Source: an uncultured Chloracidobacterium sp. | GTDB lineage: Bacteria; Acidobacteriota; Blastocatellia; Chloracidobacteriales; Chloracidobacteriaceae | Assembly: GCA_937966115.1 (NCBI GenBank) | Contig: CALCKX010000083.1 | Coordinates: forward strand, 1 to 64,000 | Reading direction: 5' to 3' | DNA: 64,000 nucleotides | Shown here: one piece after another, positions 52,836-62,798 of the stretch | How the letters are laid out: each line of letters starts with the position of its first letter | Position numbering within the stretch: the stretch's first letter is position 1 | Position numbers and translations under genes: made by a program | The notes under the pieces: model-generated | Told to the model about the DNA's origin: nothing | The model's input: only the letters and a program-made list of their open reading frames with translations | The model's database searches: none

Positions 52836-52888
52836 CGCATGCTTTTGCATTTCCGTCGAAAGCTCCCGAAAGGCGGTCCAGAAACCTC

Positions 52889-53083
52889 ATGCCGAATCCA
52901 AAACGACGGCACTCTTCATCGCGGCGCGGCAAGCGTCGCGCTCATGACGCCCTGGCCAACCCGACCATCGTTCGTTGCCAGAACTGTGGCGCGCCCCGGT
53001 TGCCGCACCGCGTGTGCGGCGAGTGCGGCTACTATCGCGGTCGCCAAGTGATGACGATTCGCCGCAAAAACGCCGAGGAGTAG
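52889..53083 (+). CDS. rpmF: 50S ribosomal protein L32
   Basis: The 64-aa basic protein of the large ribosomal subunit starts MPNPKRRHSSSRRGKRRAHD and carries a four-Cys zinc ribbon at 30, 33, 43 and 46 ('CQNC...CGEC'), so it is the zinc-binding (C+) form. The rpmF-plsX order is conserved widely. The gene has its own consensus promoter. Confidence 0.97.
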   Translation: MPNPKRRHSSSRRGKRRAHDALANPTIVRCQNCGAPRLPHRVCGECGYYRGRQVMTIRRKNAEE

Positions 53084-53204
53084 AGGCGCTGGCCGCGCCG
53101 GCGCGGAACCCCCAGGGCTTTGACGCCGCAAGCCAGCTAGGCCGCGAAAAGCCGCAAGCGGCGCGCCGGCGGGCGCCGCTTGCCCGTTGATTGGCAAGAC
53201 CGCA

Positions 53205-54239
53205 ATGCTCAAAATTGTTCTTGACGCGATGGGCGGAGACCGCGCCCCGGCGCCCGAAATCGAGGGCGCGCTGCTGGCCGCCCGCGATCTCGATGTAAAG
53301 GTCTTGCTGGCCGGCCCGCCCGAGCGGCTCAAGCCGGCGCTGCGGGCGGCGGGATGGACGACCGAGCCAATCGAGATCCTGCCGGCAAGCGAAGTCATCA
53401 CCATGGAGGATGTGGCGACGCGCGCCGTGCGCGCCAAGCGCGACTCGTCCCTGCGCGTCGGCATCGAGGCGCTCAAGCAGGGCGCGGCGGCTGGCTTTGT
53501 CAGCGCTGGCAACACCGGCGCGGTTGTCGCGGCCGCGACGCTGTGGCTGGGAACGGTGCCCGGCATTGCGCGCCCGGCGCTGGCCACGCTGCTGCCTGCC
53601 CTGAGCGGGCGCGGCGCGCTCCTGCTCGACATTGGCGCCAACGCGGATTGCAAGCCTGCCATGCTCGACCAGTTTGCCGTCATGGGCGCCGCCTACGTCG
53701 AGCGCATCCTGGGCGTGAGTCACCCGCGCGTCGGCCTGCTCTCGATTGGCGAGGAAGATGCCAAGGGAAACGAGCTGACCCGCGAAGCCCACGCCCTGCT
53801 GCGGCGACAGGACGCGCAGCGGTCTTTTGCCTTCATTGGCAACGTCGAGGGGAAGGACATCTACGCCGGCTTGGCGGATGTCATTGTATGCGACGGCTTT
53901 ACCGGCAATGTCGCGCTCAAGGTCAGCGAGGGGCTGGCGACAACCCTGCTCGCGCGCTTTCAGCGCGAGCTGAGCGCTTTGCCGACATCCGCCCGCGACG
54001 CGCTGGCCGGGCTGGAGCGCGTGAGCCGCCAGTTCGACTATGCCGAGTATGGCGGCGCGCCGCTCCTGGGCGCGCGGCAGCCGGTGGTCATCGGCCACGG
54101 TCGCTCGACCGGGCGCGCCATCTACAATGCGATTCGGGTGGCGCGGGATGCGCACTTGCGCAATCTGAACAATCAAATCGCGGCCGATCCGGCCGTGGCC
54201 GCGATGCTTCGCTTCCCGCATCGCAACGGGGTTTCCTAG
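53205..54239 (+). CDS. plsX: Phosphate acyltransferase PlsX
   Basis: The 344-aa enzyme converts acyl-ACP to acyl-phosphate for glycerolipid synthesis, upstream of PlsY and using the same G3P pool made by GpsA. 'MLKIVLDAMGGDRAPAPEIEGAL', 'SAGNTGAVVAAATLWLG', 'LLLDIGANADCKP' and 'VCDGFTGNVALKVSEG' are diagnostic. It follows rpmF by 121 bp, the usual neighbour. ATG 53205 is preferred over the upstream TTG 53187. fabH, often next, is absent. Confidence 0.95.
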   Translation: MLKIVLDAMGGDRAPAPEIEGALLAARDLDVKVLLAGPPERLKPALRAAGWTTEPIEILPASEVITMEDVATRAVRAKRDSSLRVGIEALKQGAAAGFVSAGNTGAVVAAATLWLGTVPGIARPALATLLPALSGRGALLLDIGANADCKPAMLDQFAVMGAAYVERILGVSHPRVGLLSIGEEDAKGNELTREAHALLRRQDAQRSFAFIGNVEGKDIYAGLADVIVCDGFTGNVALKVSEGLATTLLARFQRELSALPTSARDALAGLERVSRQFDYAEYGGAPLLGARQPVVIGHGRSTGRAIYNAIRVARDAHLRNLNNQIAADPAVAAMLRFPHRNGVS

Positions 54240-54251
54240 GTCGCTTCCGCT

Positions 54252-54737
54252 ATGACTTCCAACGCTTCGCTCTCGATTGGCGACCAAGCGCCAGCTTTCG
54301 CCCTCAGGGACGCCAGTGGCCAGATCGTCAAGCTCGCCGATTTCGCCGGGCGGCGGGTCGTGCTGTATTTCTACCCCCGCGACAACACGCCAGGGTGCGC
54401 CAAGGAAGCCTGCGCCTTCAACGCGGCGCTCGGCAAGCTCGCCGCGCTTGGCGCGCAGGTGATTGGCATCAGCCCGGATGACGTGGCTTCCCACGGGAAG
54501 TTCGCCGCAAAGCTTGGGCTGGCGTTCCCGCTTTTGTCCGACCCCGATCATGCCGTCGCCGAGCGGTACGGGGTGTGGCAGGAAAAGAAAAACTACGGAA
54601 AGACCTACTTTGGCATCGTCCGCTCGACGTTCATCATCGACGAGCAGGGGCGGATTGCGCGCATCTTTCCCAAGGTCAAGGTGGATGGCCACGAGGCGCA
54701 GGTTCTTCAGGCGCTGGCGGAAATGAATCGCGCGTAA
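54252..54737 (+). CDS. bcp: Peroxiredoxin, BCP/PrxQ type
   Basis: The 161-aa thiol peroxidase reduces hydrogen and organic peroxides with thioredoxin. The peroxidatic Cys sits in 'YPRDNTPGCAKEACAFN' with a resolving Cys five residues later, the PrxQ pattern. 'LLSDPDHAVAERYGVW' and 'RSTFIIDEQGRI' support the call. It is 12 bp after plsX, and cotranscription is likely. Confidence 0.95.
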   Translation: MTSNASLSIGDQAPAFALRDASGQIVKLADFAGRRVVLYFYPRDNTPGCAKEACAFNAALGKLAALGAQVIGISPDDVASHGKFAAKLGLAFPLLSDPDHAVAERYGVWQEKKNYGKTYFGIVRSTFIIDEQGRIARIFPKVKVDGHEAQVLQALAEMNRA

Positions 54738-54783
54738 GGGTTGTCTCGCGTCAACCGACTCGGATTCCGGAAAGGCGCCGACC

Positions 54784-55356
54784 ATGGCTCGACGAATCGC
54801 AATCGGACCCTGGCTGCTCGCGCTGGCAGGTCTCGCCGCGGCCGCTTGGGCGCAGAGCGTTCCGTCGCCGTCGCCGGCTGGCGAGCGAGCCGCTGAATCG
54901 CGCAAGTTCGCTGACCCGGAAGCCGGCTTTGAAATCGAGCTGCTCCCCGGCTGGCGACCGGAAAGCGCCATCGAGAACGATGGGCGGCGCGCGCTGGAGA
55001 TCATTTACCGCGACCGCAGTCAAGCGCTGCTCAAAGCGCGGCGGGAAGGCATTCCGGCGGATTGCGACGACGACCCGCCCCGCTGCCTGGCCGACCGGGA
55101 AGCGGAAACCTCGCTTCAGTTTCGCCCTGACTTCCAGTTGAAGAAGCGCGAGCGCTTCTCCACCGCTATCGCCCGCGGCGCGCTGTTGACTTTCACGTTC
55201 CGCCGGGTAGGAAAGCCCATGACCGGGCGCTATTACTATTTGCAGACCGACGACCAAACGGTTTGGACGCTTCGCTTCGAGGGCGAAACCCGATTTCACG
55301 ACACGCTGCGCTACCAGACGGATCGCCTGGCCTATTCGTTCCGCCCGCTCCCTTGA
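54784..55356 (+). CDS. Secreted protein of unknown function (PsbP-like size and pattern)
   Basis: The 190-aa protein has a signal peptide (about 1-23, 'AAAAWAQ') and a Pro/Ser-rich spacer. A single alpha/beta domain of about 145 residues begins 'FADPEAGFEIELLPGWRPE' and ends 'FHDTLRYQTDRLAYSFRPLP'. The opening 'F-x-D-x-x-x-G-F-x-I-x-x-P-x-G-W' and the terminal strand-helix pattern recall PsbP/DUF1795-type proteins. That is weak evidence. It is 46 bp after bcp. Two Cys ('DCDDDPPRCL') could form a disulfide. Confidence 0.6.
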   Translation: MARRIAIGPWLLALAGLAAAAWAQSVPSPSPAGERAAESRKFADPEAGFEIELLPGWRPESAIENDGRRALEIIYRDRSQALLKARREGIPADCDDDPPRCLADREAETSLQFRPDFQLKKRERFSTAIARGALLTFTFRRVGKPMTGRYYYLQTDDQTVWTLRFEGETRFHDTLRYQTDRLAYSFRPLP

Positions 55357-55429
55357 AGGAGCCTTGAAGGTCGCCTGTCTCGCAAGCGCGGTGCCGGCGC
55401 CCGCGTTGCGGCGCTGACCGCTCTCCCGC

Positions 55430-55463
55430 CCGGCGCGGCAAGTCGTTTGACATGCCGCGCCGG
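55430..55463. promoter_or_regulatory. 11-bp perfect inverted repeat enclosing a TTGACA box
   Basis: Arms CCGGCGCGGCA (55430-55440) and TGCCGCGCCGG (55453-55463) flank 12 nt containing the first part of TTGACA (55447-55452). It lies 85 bp before serS. There is no good -10 box or T-run, so operator, terminator for the upstream unit, or both remain possible. Confidence 0.45.
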
Positions 55464-55547
55464 CTACGCTCACAGTACGCTCCCGGGCGCCCCCTCGGGA
55501 CAGGGTTAGGAAAACCGCCTCTCGCGCGAGGTCGCGCGCTTGCCGCC

Positions 55548-56846
55548 ATGCTCGGACTCGACTTCATTCGCCAAAACCTGGAGCTCGTGCGCCAGTCGCT
55601 GGTCAACCGCCGCTCTGATTTGACGCTGGACGCTTTTGCCGAGCTTGACGCCGCGCGCCGGCGGCTGATTGGGGAAGTCGAGCAGCGCAAGGCGCTGCTC
55701 AACCGCATCAGCCCGCAGATCGGCGCGCTGCTCAAGTCTGGTCAACAATCCGCCGCCGACGCCAAGCGGGCGGAAATGCGGCAGCTCAAAGCCGACATCG
55801 AAGCCCTCGAAGCCGAGCGCGAGGGCGTCGAGCGGCGGTTACAGGAGCTCGTCCGCGTCATTCCAAATGTTCCGCACGCGTCGGTTCCGCCGGGCGACGA
55901 ATCGGCCAACCAGGAAGTCGCCCGCTGGGGGGCGCCGCGCGCCTTCGACTTCGAGCCGAAAGACCACGTCGAGCTGGGGGTTGCCCTGGACATGCTCGAT
56001 CTCGATCGCGCCGCAAAAATCTCCGGCGCGCGCTTTGCCGCGCTCAAAGGGCTGGGGGCGAAGCTGGAGCGGGCGCTCATCAACTTCATGCTCGACCTGC
56101 ATCTGGGCGAGCACGGCTATGTCGAAGTGCTTCCGCCCTTCATCGTCAATGCCGATTCGCTGTTTGGCACCGGGCAGCTCCCCAAGTTCGAGCAGGATTT
56201 GTTCAAGCTGACCGATGAGCGCGGTCTGTATCTCATTCCCACCGCCGAAGTGCCAGTCACTAACCTGCATCGCGGCGAGTTGCTCGACGGCGCGCGCCTG
56301 CCCATTCGCTACGTTGCCTACACGCCTTGCTTTCGGAGCGAAGCCGGCAGCTACGGGCGCGACACGCGCGGTTTGATTCGCCAACATCAGTTTGACAAGG
56401 TCGAGCTGGTGGCATTTGCGAAGCCGGAGGAAAGCTATGCTGAGCTGGAGCGCCTGACATCCCATGCGGAGGCGGTTTTGCAACGGCTGGAGCTGCCGTA
56501 CCGCAAGGTGACGCTGGCGACCGGCGACCTAGGGTTCGCTTCAGCCAAGACCTACGATCTGGAAGTTTGGCTGCCAAGCCAGGGGACGTACCGGGAAATA
56601 TCCTCCTGTAGCAACTTTGAAGCCTTCCAGGCGCGGCGCGCCGATATTCGCTTCCGGCGCGAGCCAGGGGCGAAGCCGGAGTTTGTCCATACGCTCAATG
56701 GGTCGGGGCTGGCGGTTGGGCGGACGTGGCTGGCGCTGCTTGAGAATCATCAGCAAGCGGACGGCTCGGTGACTATCCCGCCGTCCCTGCGGCCCTACTT
56801 GGGCGGGCTGGCGCAGTTGGGCGGCGGCCCTCGGAGTTCGGCATGA
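55548..56846 (+). CDS. serS: Seryl-tRNA synthetase
   Basis: The 432-aa class II synthetase charges tRNA-Ser. An N-terminal antiparallel coiled coil (about 30-105) binds the tRNA long arm. The core has '[17 protein letters not shown]', motif 2 '[21 protein letters not shown]' and motif 3 '[19 protein letters not shown]'. ATG 55548 gives family length. The track's longer start adds a GC-rich run that overlaps an inverted repeat. Its TGA overlaps the next gene's ATG (ATGA). Confidence 0.96.
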   Translation: MLGLDFIRQNLELVRQSLVNRRSDLTLDAFAELDAARRRLIGEVEQRKALLNRISPQIGALLKSGQQSAADAKRAEMRQLKADIEALEAEREGVERRLQELVRVIPNVPHASVPPGDESANQEVARWGAPRAFDFEPKDHVELGVALDMLDLDRAAKISGARFAALKGLGAKLERALINFMLDLHLGEHGYVEVLPPFIVNADSLFGTGQLPKFEQDLFKLTDERGLYLIPTAEVPVTNLHRGELLDGARLPIRYVAYTPCFRSEAGSYGRDTRGLIRQHQFDKVELVAFAKPEESYAELERLTSHAEAVLQRLELPYRKVTLATGDLGFASAKTYDLEVWLPSQGTYREISSCSNFEAFQARRADIRFRREPGAKPEFVHTLNGSGLAVGRTWLALLENHQQADGSVTIPPSLRPYLGGLAQLGGGPRSSA

Positions 56847-59020
56847 GCGAGAAGCCGGTCTCAGCGCAGGCAGCCGATGAGCCGATGTTTCACGGCCGCC
56901 TGCACTACAAGATTCTGCTTGCGACGCTCCTGTGCGCCGCGCCGTTCATTTTCGGCGTGGACTACTTGTTCTATCGCAACCTGCGCCGCGACAAGATTGC
57001 CGAGCAAGGTCGCCAGTTACAGCACATTGCCGCCACCACCGCCACGTTGCTCGACGCGGGCGAGCTAGCGCCGGACGCGGAAGGGTTGCTACTGGACAGG
57101 CGCGCGCTAGTCGCCTTGACGGCGCGCCTGTCCGCAGTGCAGCGCGTCAACGAGCTTGACCAGCCCATCGGGCTGTTTTATTGGCGGGAGGGGAAGTTTT
57201 CGCCAATCGAAGGCCCGGCCGACGCGCCGCCGGCGCGCGATTTGCGTCCGGAGGCGCGGCAGGCGGTCGAGCGTCAGGAAGCGCTGTCCACGGATATCTA
57301 CGCCGACCAAGACGGCGCCTGGATTTCAGCCTACGCCCCGTTTCGCCGCGCGCCGGGCGCGCCTGTGGCGGGCGTCGTGGCAGTCAGCGCCCGCGCCGAT
57401 CGCATGAACCTGCTCATCATTGATCACTTCAAGCTGTTGTTTCTCGAAGTGACGCTGACCGGGCTGTTCATCATCATCTTTTTTTCGCTGATCCTGCGTT
57501 ACTTTGTCACGCAGCCGCTGATGAAGCTGCTGGAGGGCGTGCGCGCCATGACCCAGCGCGATTACGCCTATCCGATTCCGACTGCGGCCAATGACGAGCT
57601 GGGGGCGCTGGCGCGCGCTTTCGTGCAGATGCGCGAGACGCTTCAGCATTATGTCGCCGAGCTGGAATCATTCGCTCAAACGCTTGAGGAAAAAGTCGAG
57701 GAGCGCTCGATAGATTTGATGAGCGCCAACCAGGAGTTGCTGCTGGCCAACTCCGAGCTATACGAGAACCAGCGCCAGTTGCGCAAAATCAACGAAGACC
57801 TGCGCCGCGCCAACCTGGCCGTCATGGAGACCAACCGGCTCAAGTCGGAGTTCGTCGCCAATATGTCGCACGAATTGCGGACGCCGCTCAACGCCATCAT
57901 TGGCTACGCCTCGCTGCTCCAGCGCGGGCGCTACGGCCCGCTGGCCGAAGCGCAACTGCGGGCGCTGACGCGCATTGCCGAAAACTCGGCCAACTTGCTC
58001 GAGCTGATCAACACGTTTCTCGATTTCTCCAAGATCGCGGCCGGCAAGATGGAAGTCAACGCGAGTGAAATTGACCTGGCGCGGTTTCTGTCCGAGACCA
58101 TTGCGCCGCTCGACGCCCTTGCCCGCGCCAAAGGCTTGACGCTCAGTCTGGAAACGCCGCCGCGGATGCCTCCCGTGACGACCGACCCATCCCGCCTGCG
58201 ACAAGCCGTGACGAACTTGGTGTCGAACGCGCTCAAGTTTACCGAGCAGGGCCGCGTGACGGTCGCGCTCCGGCTGGAGGCCGACGCGGAAATGTTCGTC
58301 ATCGAAGTGCGCGACACCGGCATTGGCATCGCTGAAAAGGACCTCCCGCACATCTTCGAGGAGTTTCGGCAGGTAGATGGCTCGGCGACGCGCAAGTACG
58401 GCGGCACTGGGCTGGGACTGGCCATCGCCAAGCGAAACATCCTGCTGCTGGATGGCGTGATTGAGGCCGAGAGCGAAGTCGGCAAGGGGTCGGTGTTTCG
58501 CGCGCGGCTGCCGCTGCGCCTGCGCGAGCCTGAGATGATGGAGGCGAGCGAGAAGCCGGTCGTCCTTCCGCGCCCATCGCCGGACAACCGCATCGTCCTA
58601 TGCATTGACGATGAGCCAGACCTCGCCCAGCAGCTCAAAGCCCTGCTGGATTTAACCAACTACACGGTCATCAGCGCCCGCAACGTCACCGAGGGGCTGG
58701 AACTCACGACGGTGCTGCGCCCGCGCGTCGTCGTTCTCGATCTCATTCTGCCCGGCGTCAGCGGGCTGGCGTATCTCGAGCGATTGGCCGAGGACCCCCA
58801 GCTCAAAAGCATTCCGGTGATTGTGGTGAGCCAAGCCGACCGGCGCATGGCCCAGGCGGCCTTCGAGTTCTCGATGGTGATTGGCTACCACCCCAAGCCG
58901 CTTGACCGAGCTTGGCTGCTCGGCAACCTTCAGAAAATCGAGCAAGACTCGCTGAGCCGCCAACGAGGCGGCGCCGACCGTCAATCAGCCGCTCCCCAGC
59001 CGGAAACCTTGTTGTCATGA
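56843..59020 (+). CDS. Hybrid sensor histidine kinase (HAMP-HisKA-HATPase-REC)
   Basis: The 725-aa protein has TM1 (about 23-44), a periplasmic sensing region of about 145 residues, and TM2 (about 192-215). A HAMP domain and coiled coil (to about 330) follow. The HisKA domain carries His343 ('[16 protein letters not shown]'), then the HATPase domain with N-box '[10 protein letters not shown]', G1 '[13 protein letters not shown]' and G2 '[12 protein letters not shown]'. The C-terminal receiver holds Asp633 ('[10 protein letters not shown]'). It is coupled to serS by ATGA and to the next receiver by ATGA. The signal is unknown. Phosphate may pass through Asp633 to the separate receivers. Confidence 0.92.
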   Translation: MSEKPVSAQAADEPMFHGRLHYKILLATLLCAAPFIFGVDYLFYRNLRRDKIAEQGRQLQHIAATTATLLDAGELAPDAEGLLLDRRALVALTARLSAVQRVNELDQPIGLFYWREGKFSPIEGPADAPPARDLRPEARQAVERQEALSTDIYADQDGAWISAYAPFRRAPGAPVAGVVAVSARADRMNLLIIDHFKLLFLEVTLTGLFIIIFFSLILRYFVTQPLMKLLEGVRAMTQRDYAYPIPTAANDELGALARAFVQMRETLQHYVAELESFAQTLEEKVEERSIDLMSANQELLLANSELYENQRQLRKINEDLRRANLAVMETNRLKSEFVANMSHELRTPLNAIIGYASLLQRGRYGPLAEAQLRALTRIAENSANLLELINTFLDFSKIAAGKMEVNASEIDLARFLSETIAPLDALARAKGLTLSLETPPRMPPVTTDPSRLRQAVTNLVSNALKFTEQGRVTVALRLEADAEMFVIEVRDTGIGIAEKDLPHIFEEFRQVDGSATRKYGGTGLGLAIAKRNILLLDGVIEAESEVGKGSVFRARLPLRLREPEMMEASEKPVVLPRPSPDNRIVLCIDDEPDLAQQLKALLDLTNYTVISARNVTEGLELTTVLRPRVVVLDLILPGVSGLAYLERLAEDPQLKSIPVIVVSQADRRMAQAAFEFSMVIGYHPKPLDRAWLLGNLQKIEQDSLSRQRGGADRQSAAPQPETLLS

Positions 59021-59409
59021 CCAAGGTGCTGATTGCCGAAGACAATGCCGACAGCCGCGAGATTCTGTCGCTTGAGCTGGAAGCCGAAGGCTACGCGGTA
59101 CGCGCCGTCAGCGATGGCCTGAGCGCCGTCGAGGCGGCGGCCGACTTCCGCCCCGATGTCATTGTCATGGACATCTCGCTGCCGACCCTTGACGGGCTCG
59201 AAGCCACGCGGCGCATCAAGGCGCAGCCGGGCTTTGCCAACACGCCGGTGATCGCGCTCACCGCGCATGCCATGACCGAAGACGAGGCTCGTTTCCGGGC
59301 GGCCGGATGCGACTACTATCTGGCCAAGCCGGCCAGCCCGGAGGCGGTTTTGAAGGTCATCAGCCGCTTCCTGCCGCCGTCCGCCCCTGACTTGCCGCCC
59401 GGCGCGTGA
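59017..59409 (+). CDS. Single-domain response regulator
   Basis: The 130-aa receiver-only protein has 'VLIAEDNADSREIL' (acidic pocket), phosphoacceptor in 'VIVMDISLPTLDG', switch Thr in 'VIALTAHAM' and Lys in 'YYLAKPAS'. It resembles CheY/DivK-type shuttles. ATGA coupling to the hybrid kinase makes it the probable phosphorelay partner. It lacks an output domain, so it must act through another protein. Confidence 0.88.
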   Translation: MTKVLIAEDNADSREILSLELEAEGYAVRAVSDGLSAVEAAADFRPDVIVMDISLPTLDGLEATRRIKAQPGFANTPVIALTAHAMTEDEARFRAAGCDYYLAKPASPEAVLKVISRFLPPSAPDLPPGA

Positions 59410-59516
59410 CGCGCCCGCGTCCGAGCGGTGGACAATGCGCTTCAAATGGTGGAAAGTGTAGGGCGGCCAGTCGCTAGGCGCGACTGGCGCACCTTGCCAG
59501 TCCCCGCTTGCCTCTC

Positions 59517-59963
59517 ATGGGACGCTCTCCCTCCGCCAAGCCGCGCATTCTGGTCATAGACGACAACCAGGACGTACTCGATCTCCTCCGCGATGAACTC
59601 TCCGCTGAAGGCTACGATGTGGAGACCGCCGCGGACGGGCTGGCCGGGCTGCGCTCGCTCAAGCGAGCGAAGCCTGACTTGGTCATCATTGACATCATGA
59701 TGCCCCACATCAGCGGGCCGGCGGTGATGACCCTGATCGGCGAGAAGGAACACTACCGGGAGCTGCGCGATGTTCCGATGCTGATCATCTCGGCCCAGTC
59801 AAACATCGAGTATGTCCGCGAGGAAGGTCTGGCCTTGACCGAGTGGGACTACCTGGCCAAGCCCATTGATTTTGACCGCCTGCATTACTTGATTCAGCGC
59901 AAGTTGGCGCGCGCCGCCCCGGCGCCGCCCCAAGCCGATGTCTCCCCTTTGAAGCCGGCCTAG
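59517..59963 (+). CDS. Second single-domain response regulator
   Basis: The 148-aa receiver-only protein has 'ILVIDDNQDVLDLLRDEL', phosphoacceptor in 'LVIIDIMMPHISG', and Lys in 'YLAKPIDFDRL', followed by a short Pro/Ala tail. It lies 107 bp after the first receiver on the same strand, so it probably belongs to the same relay. ATG 59517 is preferred over TTG 59508. Confidence 0.85.
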   Translation: MGRSPSAKPRILVIDDNQDVLDLLRDELSAEGYDVETAADGLAGLRSLKRAKPDLVIIDIMMPHISGPAVMTLIGEKEHYRELRDVPMLIISAQSNIEYVREEGLALTEWDYLAKPIDFDRLHYLIQRKLARAAPAPPQADVSPLKPA

Positions 59964-60115
59964 GCTGCGCCCGCAGGCGGGTTCACAGGCTGGCGTAATT
60001 TAGGCCGCGGCCCTGGGCCGGAGACGCGCGCGGTTAGCCAAGCCGCCGTGGCGCGCAGCCGGCGAAAAGGCGGCAAAGCGCTCGGCAGAAATGTGCGTTC
60101 GCGCACCAAAGGCCA

Positions 60116-60169
60116 TTGCAATCGCTGGGGCGCGGCCTATAATCACGTCGGTTTTCCTCCGCCGGCGGA
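60116..60169 (+). promoter_or_regulatory. Promoter and palindrome in the sdh leader
   Basis: TTGCAA (60116-60121), a 16-bp spacer and a perfect TATAAT (60138-60143) precede sdhC by 177 bp. Just after the expected start there is a 12-bp perfect palindrome TCCGCCGGCGGA (60158-60169), placed where a repressor would bind. The rest of the 357-bp gap (59964-60320) shows no gene or RNA element I can support. Confidence 0.6.
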
Positions 60170-60320
60170 CAGCATTTTGGCTAGGAAAGCGCCTGCTCTC
60201 GACGATGCGCCGCCGAGACTCGTCACCGTCTGAACCCTCCCAGGCCATCCTCCTTGCTCCTTGTGCGTTTGTGACGCGGGGTCCGCTTGGGAAGCGCGCT
60301 ACCCGGTTTGCTGAGGTTTC

Positions 60321-60968
60321 ATGAGCATCGCCCTGAGTAACCATTTCCTTGCCCGTCGGCTGCACTCGCTGAGCGGCGTCGTCCCGATCGGGGCTTTTCT
60401 GCTGGAGCATCTTTACACCAACTTCCACGCCGTGAACGGCCCGTCCGCCTTCAACGAGGCGGTCAAGGGCATTCAGGAGCTGCTGCCCGGCGCGCTGCTG
60501 CCGCTGGCTGAGTTGTTGCTGATCGGGCTGCCGATTGCCTTTCACGCCATTTACGGTCTCTATATCGCGTACACGTCAAAGAACAACGCCCTGAGCTACA
60601 GCTATGCGCGCAACTGGAACTATCTTCTCCAGCGCGTCACCGGCGTCATCCTGCTGCTTTTCATCACGGCGCACGTCCTGACGCTGCGCTTTGGCGTCGG
60701 CGGGATGGGGCTTGCCGTCGCTCACCACCCCGACCAAGCGTTTACCATCGTGCAGTATTGGCTGGCGCAGCCGATCTTCCTGGCGTTTTACGTGCTGGGC
60801 ATTTTCTCGGCGGCCTTCCACCTCGCCAACGGGTTGTGGACGTTCGCCATCGTCTGGGGCATTACGGTCAGCGCTCGGTCGCAGCAGGCGTTTTCCTACG
60901 CCTGCGCCGTCTTTGGCGCGGGGGTGTTCGCCGTTGGCGTGAGAGCCGCCTTCGCTTTCGTTCCATAG
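60321..60968 (+). CDS. sdhC: Succinate dehydrogenase cytochrome b558 subunit
   Basis: The 215-aa membrane anchor has five hydrophobic helices, which is the B. subtilis-type single large anchor rather than the SdhC/SdhD pair. Candidate heme-ligating His residues fall in 'RRLHSLSG', 'LLEHLYTNFHAV', 'IAFHAIYGLY', 'FITAHVLTLRF' and 'AAFHLANGLW', enough for two hemes. It passes electrons between the soluble subunits and quinone, probably menaquinone. It heads the sdhC-sdhA-unknown-sdhB operon. Confidence 0.92.
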   Translation: MSIALSNHFLARRLHSLSGVVPIGAFLLEHLYTNFHAVNGPSAFNEAVKGIQELLPGALLPLAELLLIGLPIAFHAIYGLYIAYTSKNNALSYSYARNWNYLLQRVTGVILLLFITAHVLTLRFGVGGMGLAVAHHPDQAFTIVQYWLAQPIFLAFYVLGIFSAAFHLANGLWTFAIVWGITVSARSQQAFSYACAVFGAGVFAVGVRAAFAFVP

Positions 60969-61002
60969 GATTTTCCGCTTCCGCGAGTCAGAAGTATCAT
61001 TC

Positions 61003-62781
61003 ATGAGCAACAAACCAAGCATCATTGTCGTTGGCGGCGGGCTGGCTGGATTGATGACCACCATCAAGGCCTGCGAGCTTGGCCATGTCGTCGATCTGTT
61101 TTCACTCGTTCCCGTCAAGCGGTCGCATTCGGTCTGCGCGCAGGGCGGCATCAATGGCGCCGTCAACACCAAAGGCGAAGGCGACTCGACCTATGAGCAT
61201 TTCGATGACACGGTCTATGGCGGCGACTTCCTCGCCGAGCAGCCGCCGGTCAAGGCCATGTGCGATATGGCCCCGGACATCATCTACATGTTCGACCGCA
61301 TGGGCGTTCCCTTTTCACGCACGGCCGAAGGTCTGATTGACTTCCGCCGATTCGGCGGCACGAAGCACCACCGCACGGCCTTTGCCGGCGCGACCACAGG
61401 CCAGCAGCTCCTCTACGCGCTTGACGAGCAAGTTCGTCGCTACGAGGCCGAGGGGAAGGTGCGCAAGTATGAAGGCTGGGAGTTCCTGTCCGGCGTGATG
61501 GACAATGGCCGCTGCTACGGCATTACGGCGATGAACCTGCAATCGCTGGAGGTCAGGGCCTTCGCCGGCGCGGCCGTGGTCATGGCCACTGGCGGCATCG
61601 GGGCGATTTTCGGCAAGTCCACCAACTCGGTCATTTGCACCGGCAGCTCGCAGGGGGCGCTCTATCGCCAGGGCGTCAAGTATGCCAACGGGGAGTTCAT
61701 TCAAGTGCATCCCACGGCCATCCCGGGCGAGGACAAGCTTCGGCTGATGTCGGAAAGCGCGCGCGGCGAAGGCGGTCGCGTCTGGGTGCCACGCTCGCCC
61801 AAGGATCAGCGCGCGCCGAAGGATATTCCGCCCTCGGAGCGGTGGTACTTCCTTGAGGAAAAGTATCCCGAATACGGCAATCTCGTCCCGCGCGACATCG
61901 CTACCCGCGAAATCTTCCAGGTCTGCCTCGATGGCTATGGCGTTGGCGGCAAGTTCCAAGTCTATCTGGATTTAACGCACATCCCCCGCGAGCAGCTCGA
62001 CCGCAAGCTGGGCGGCATTCTTGAAATTTACGAGATGTTCGTGGGCGACGACCCGCGCGAGACGCCCATGCGCGTCTTCCCCGGCATGCACTACACCATG
62101 GGCGGGCTGTGGGTGGACTACGAGCAGCAAACCAATATCACCGGCCTCTATGCCGTCGGCGAGTGCGATTACTCGATTCACGGGGCGAACCGACTGGGCG
62201 CGAACAGTCTGCTGTCGTGCGTCTATGCGGGCATCGTCGCCGGGCCGGCCGCGGTCAACTTCGCCAAGAACAACTCGGTCAAGGACCTCCATGACCCCAT
62301 CTTCGAGCGCGAGCGGGCGCGCCAGGCCGCGCTCAACGAAGCGCTTAAAAACAAGCGCGGCGCGGAAAGCCCGCGCATTTTGCACGAGGAGCTGGGGCGC
62401 GTCATGACGGAGAACGTGACGGTCATTCGGTACAATGACCGTCTCCGCCAGACCGACGAGAAAATCCAGGAGCTGCTTGAGCGTTACGAGCGCATCAACC
62501 TGAACGAGCAAAACTACTGGGCGACGCAAGCCATCCCGCATGCGCGCCAGTTGGAAAACATGCTTCATCTGGCGCGCGTCATCACGCTGGGCGCCCTCAA
62601 TCGGGATGAATCGCGGGGCGCGCACTATAAGCCGGATTTCCCGGAGCGCGATGACGAGCGGTTTCTCAAAACTACAATGGCGACCTGGACGCCGGAAGGC
62701 CCGCAGTTGACCTACGAGGATGTCAACGTCAGCCTCATCAAGCCGCGCAAGCGGGATTACTCGAAGAAGAAAGCCGCCTAG
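61003..62781 (+). CDS. sdhA: Succinate dehydrogenase flavoprotein subunit
   Basis: The 592-aa subunit oxidises succinate to fumarate. 'IIVVGGGLAGLMTTIKACELGH' binds FAD, and 'KRSHSVCAQGGINGAVNTKGEGDST' contains the His that carries covalent FAD. 'GGTKHHRTAFAGATTGQ' and 'FPGMHYTMGGLWVDY' line the dicarboxylate site, and 'GANRLGANSLLSCVYAG' closes the Rossmann region. It follows sdhC by 34 bp. The size and C-terminal segment fit the non-E. coli (B/E-type) enzymes with a one-gene anchor. Confidence 0.95.
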   Translation: MSNKPSIIVVGGGLAGLMTTIKACELGHVVDLFSLVPVKRSHSVCAQGGINGAVNTKGEGDSTYEHFDDTVYGGDFLAEQPPVKAMCDMAPDIIYMFDRMGVPFSRTAEGLIDFRRFGGTKHHRTAFAGATTGQQLLYALDEQVRRYEAEGKVRKYEGWEFLSGVMDNGRCYGITAMNLQSLEVRAFAGAAVVMATGGIGAIFGKSTNSVICTGSSQGALYRQGVKYANGEFIQVHPTAIPGEDKLRLMSESARGEGGRVWVPRSPKDQRAPKDIPPSERWYFLEEKYPEYGNLVPRDIATREIFQVCLDGYGVGGKFQVYLDLTHIPREQLDRKLGGILEIYEMFVGDDPRETPMRVFPGMHYTMGGLWVDYEQQTNITGLYAVGECDYSIHGANRLGANSLLSCVYAGIVAGPAAVNFAKNNSVKDLHDPIFERERARQAALNEALKNKRGAESPRILHEELGRVMTENVTVIRYNDRLRQTDEKIQELLERYERINLNEQNYWATQAIPHARQLENMLHLARVITLGALNRDESRGAHYKPDFPERDDERFLKTTMATWTPEGPQLTYEDVNVSLIKPRKRDYSKKKAA

Positions 62782-62798
62782 GGTCGGCGCCGGACAAC

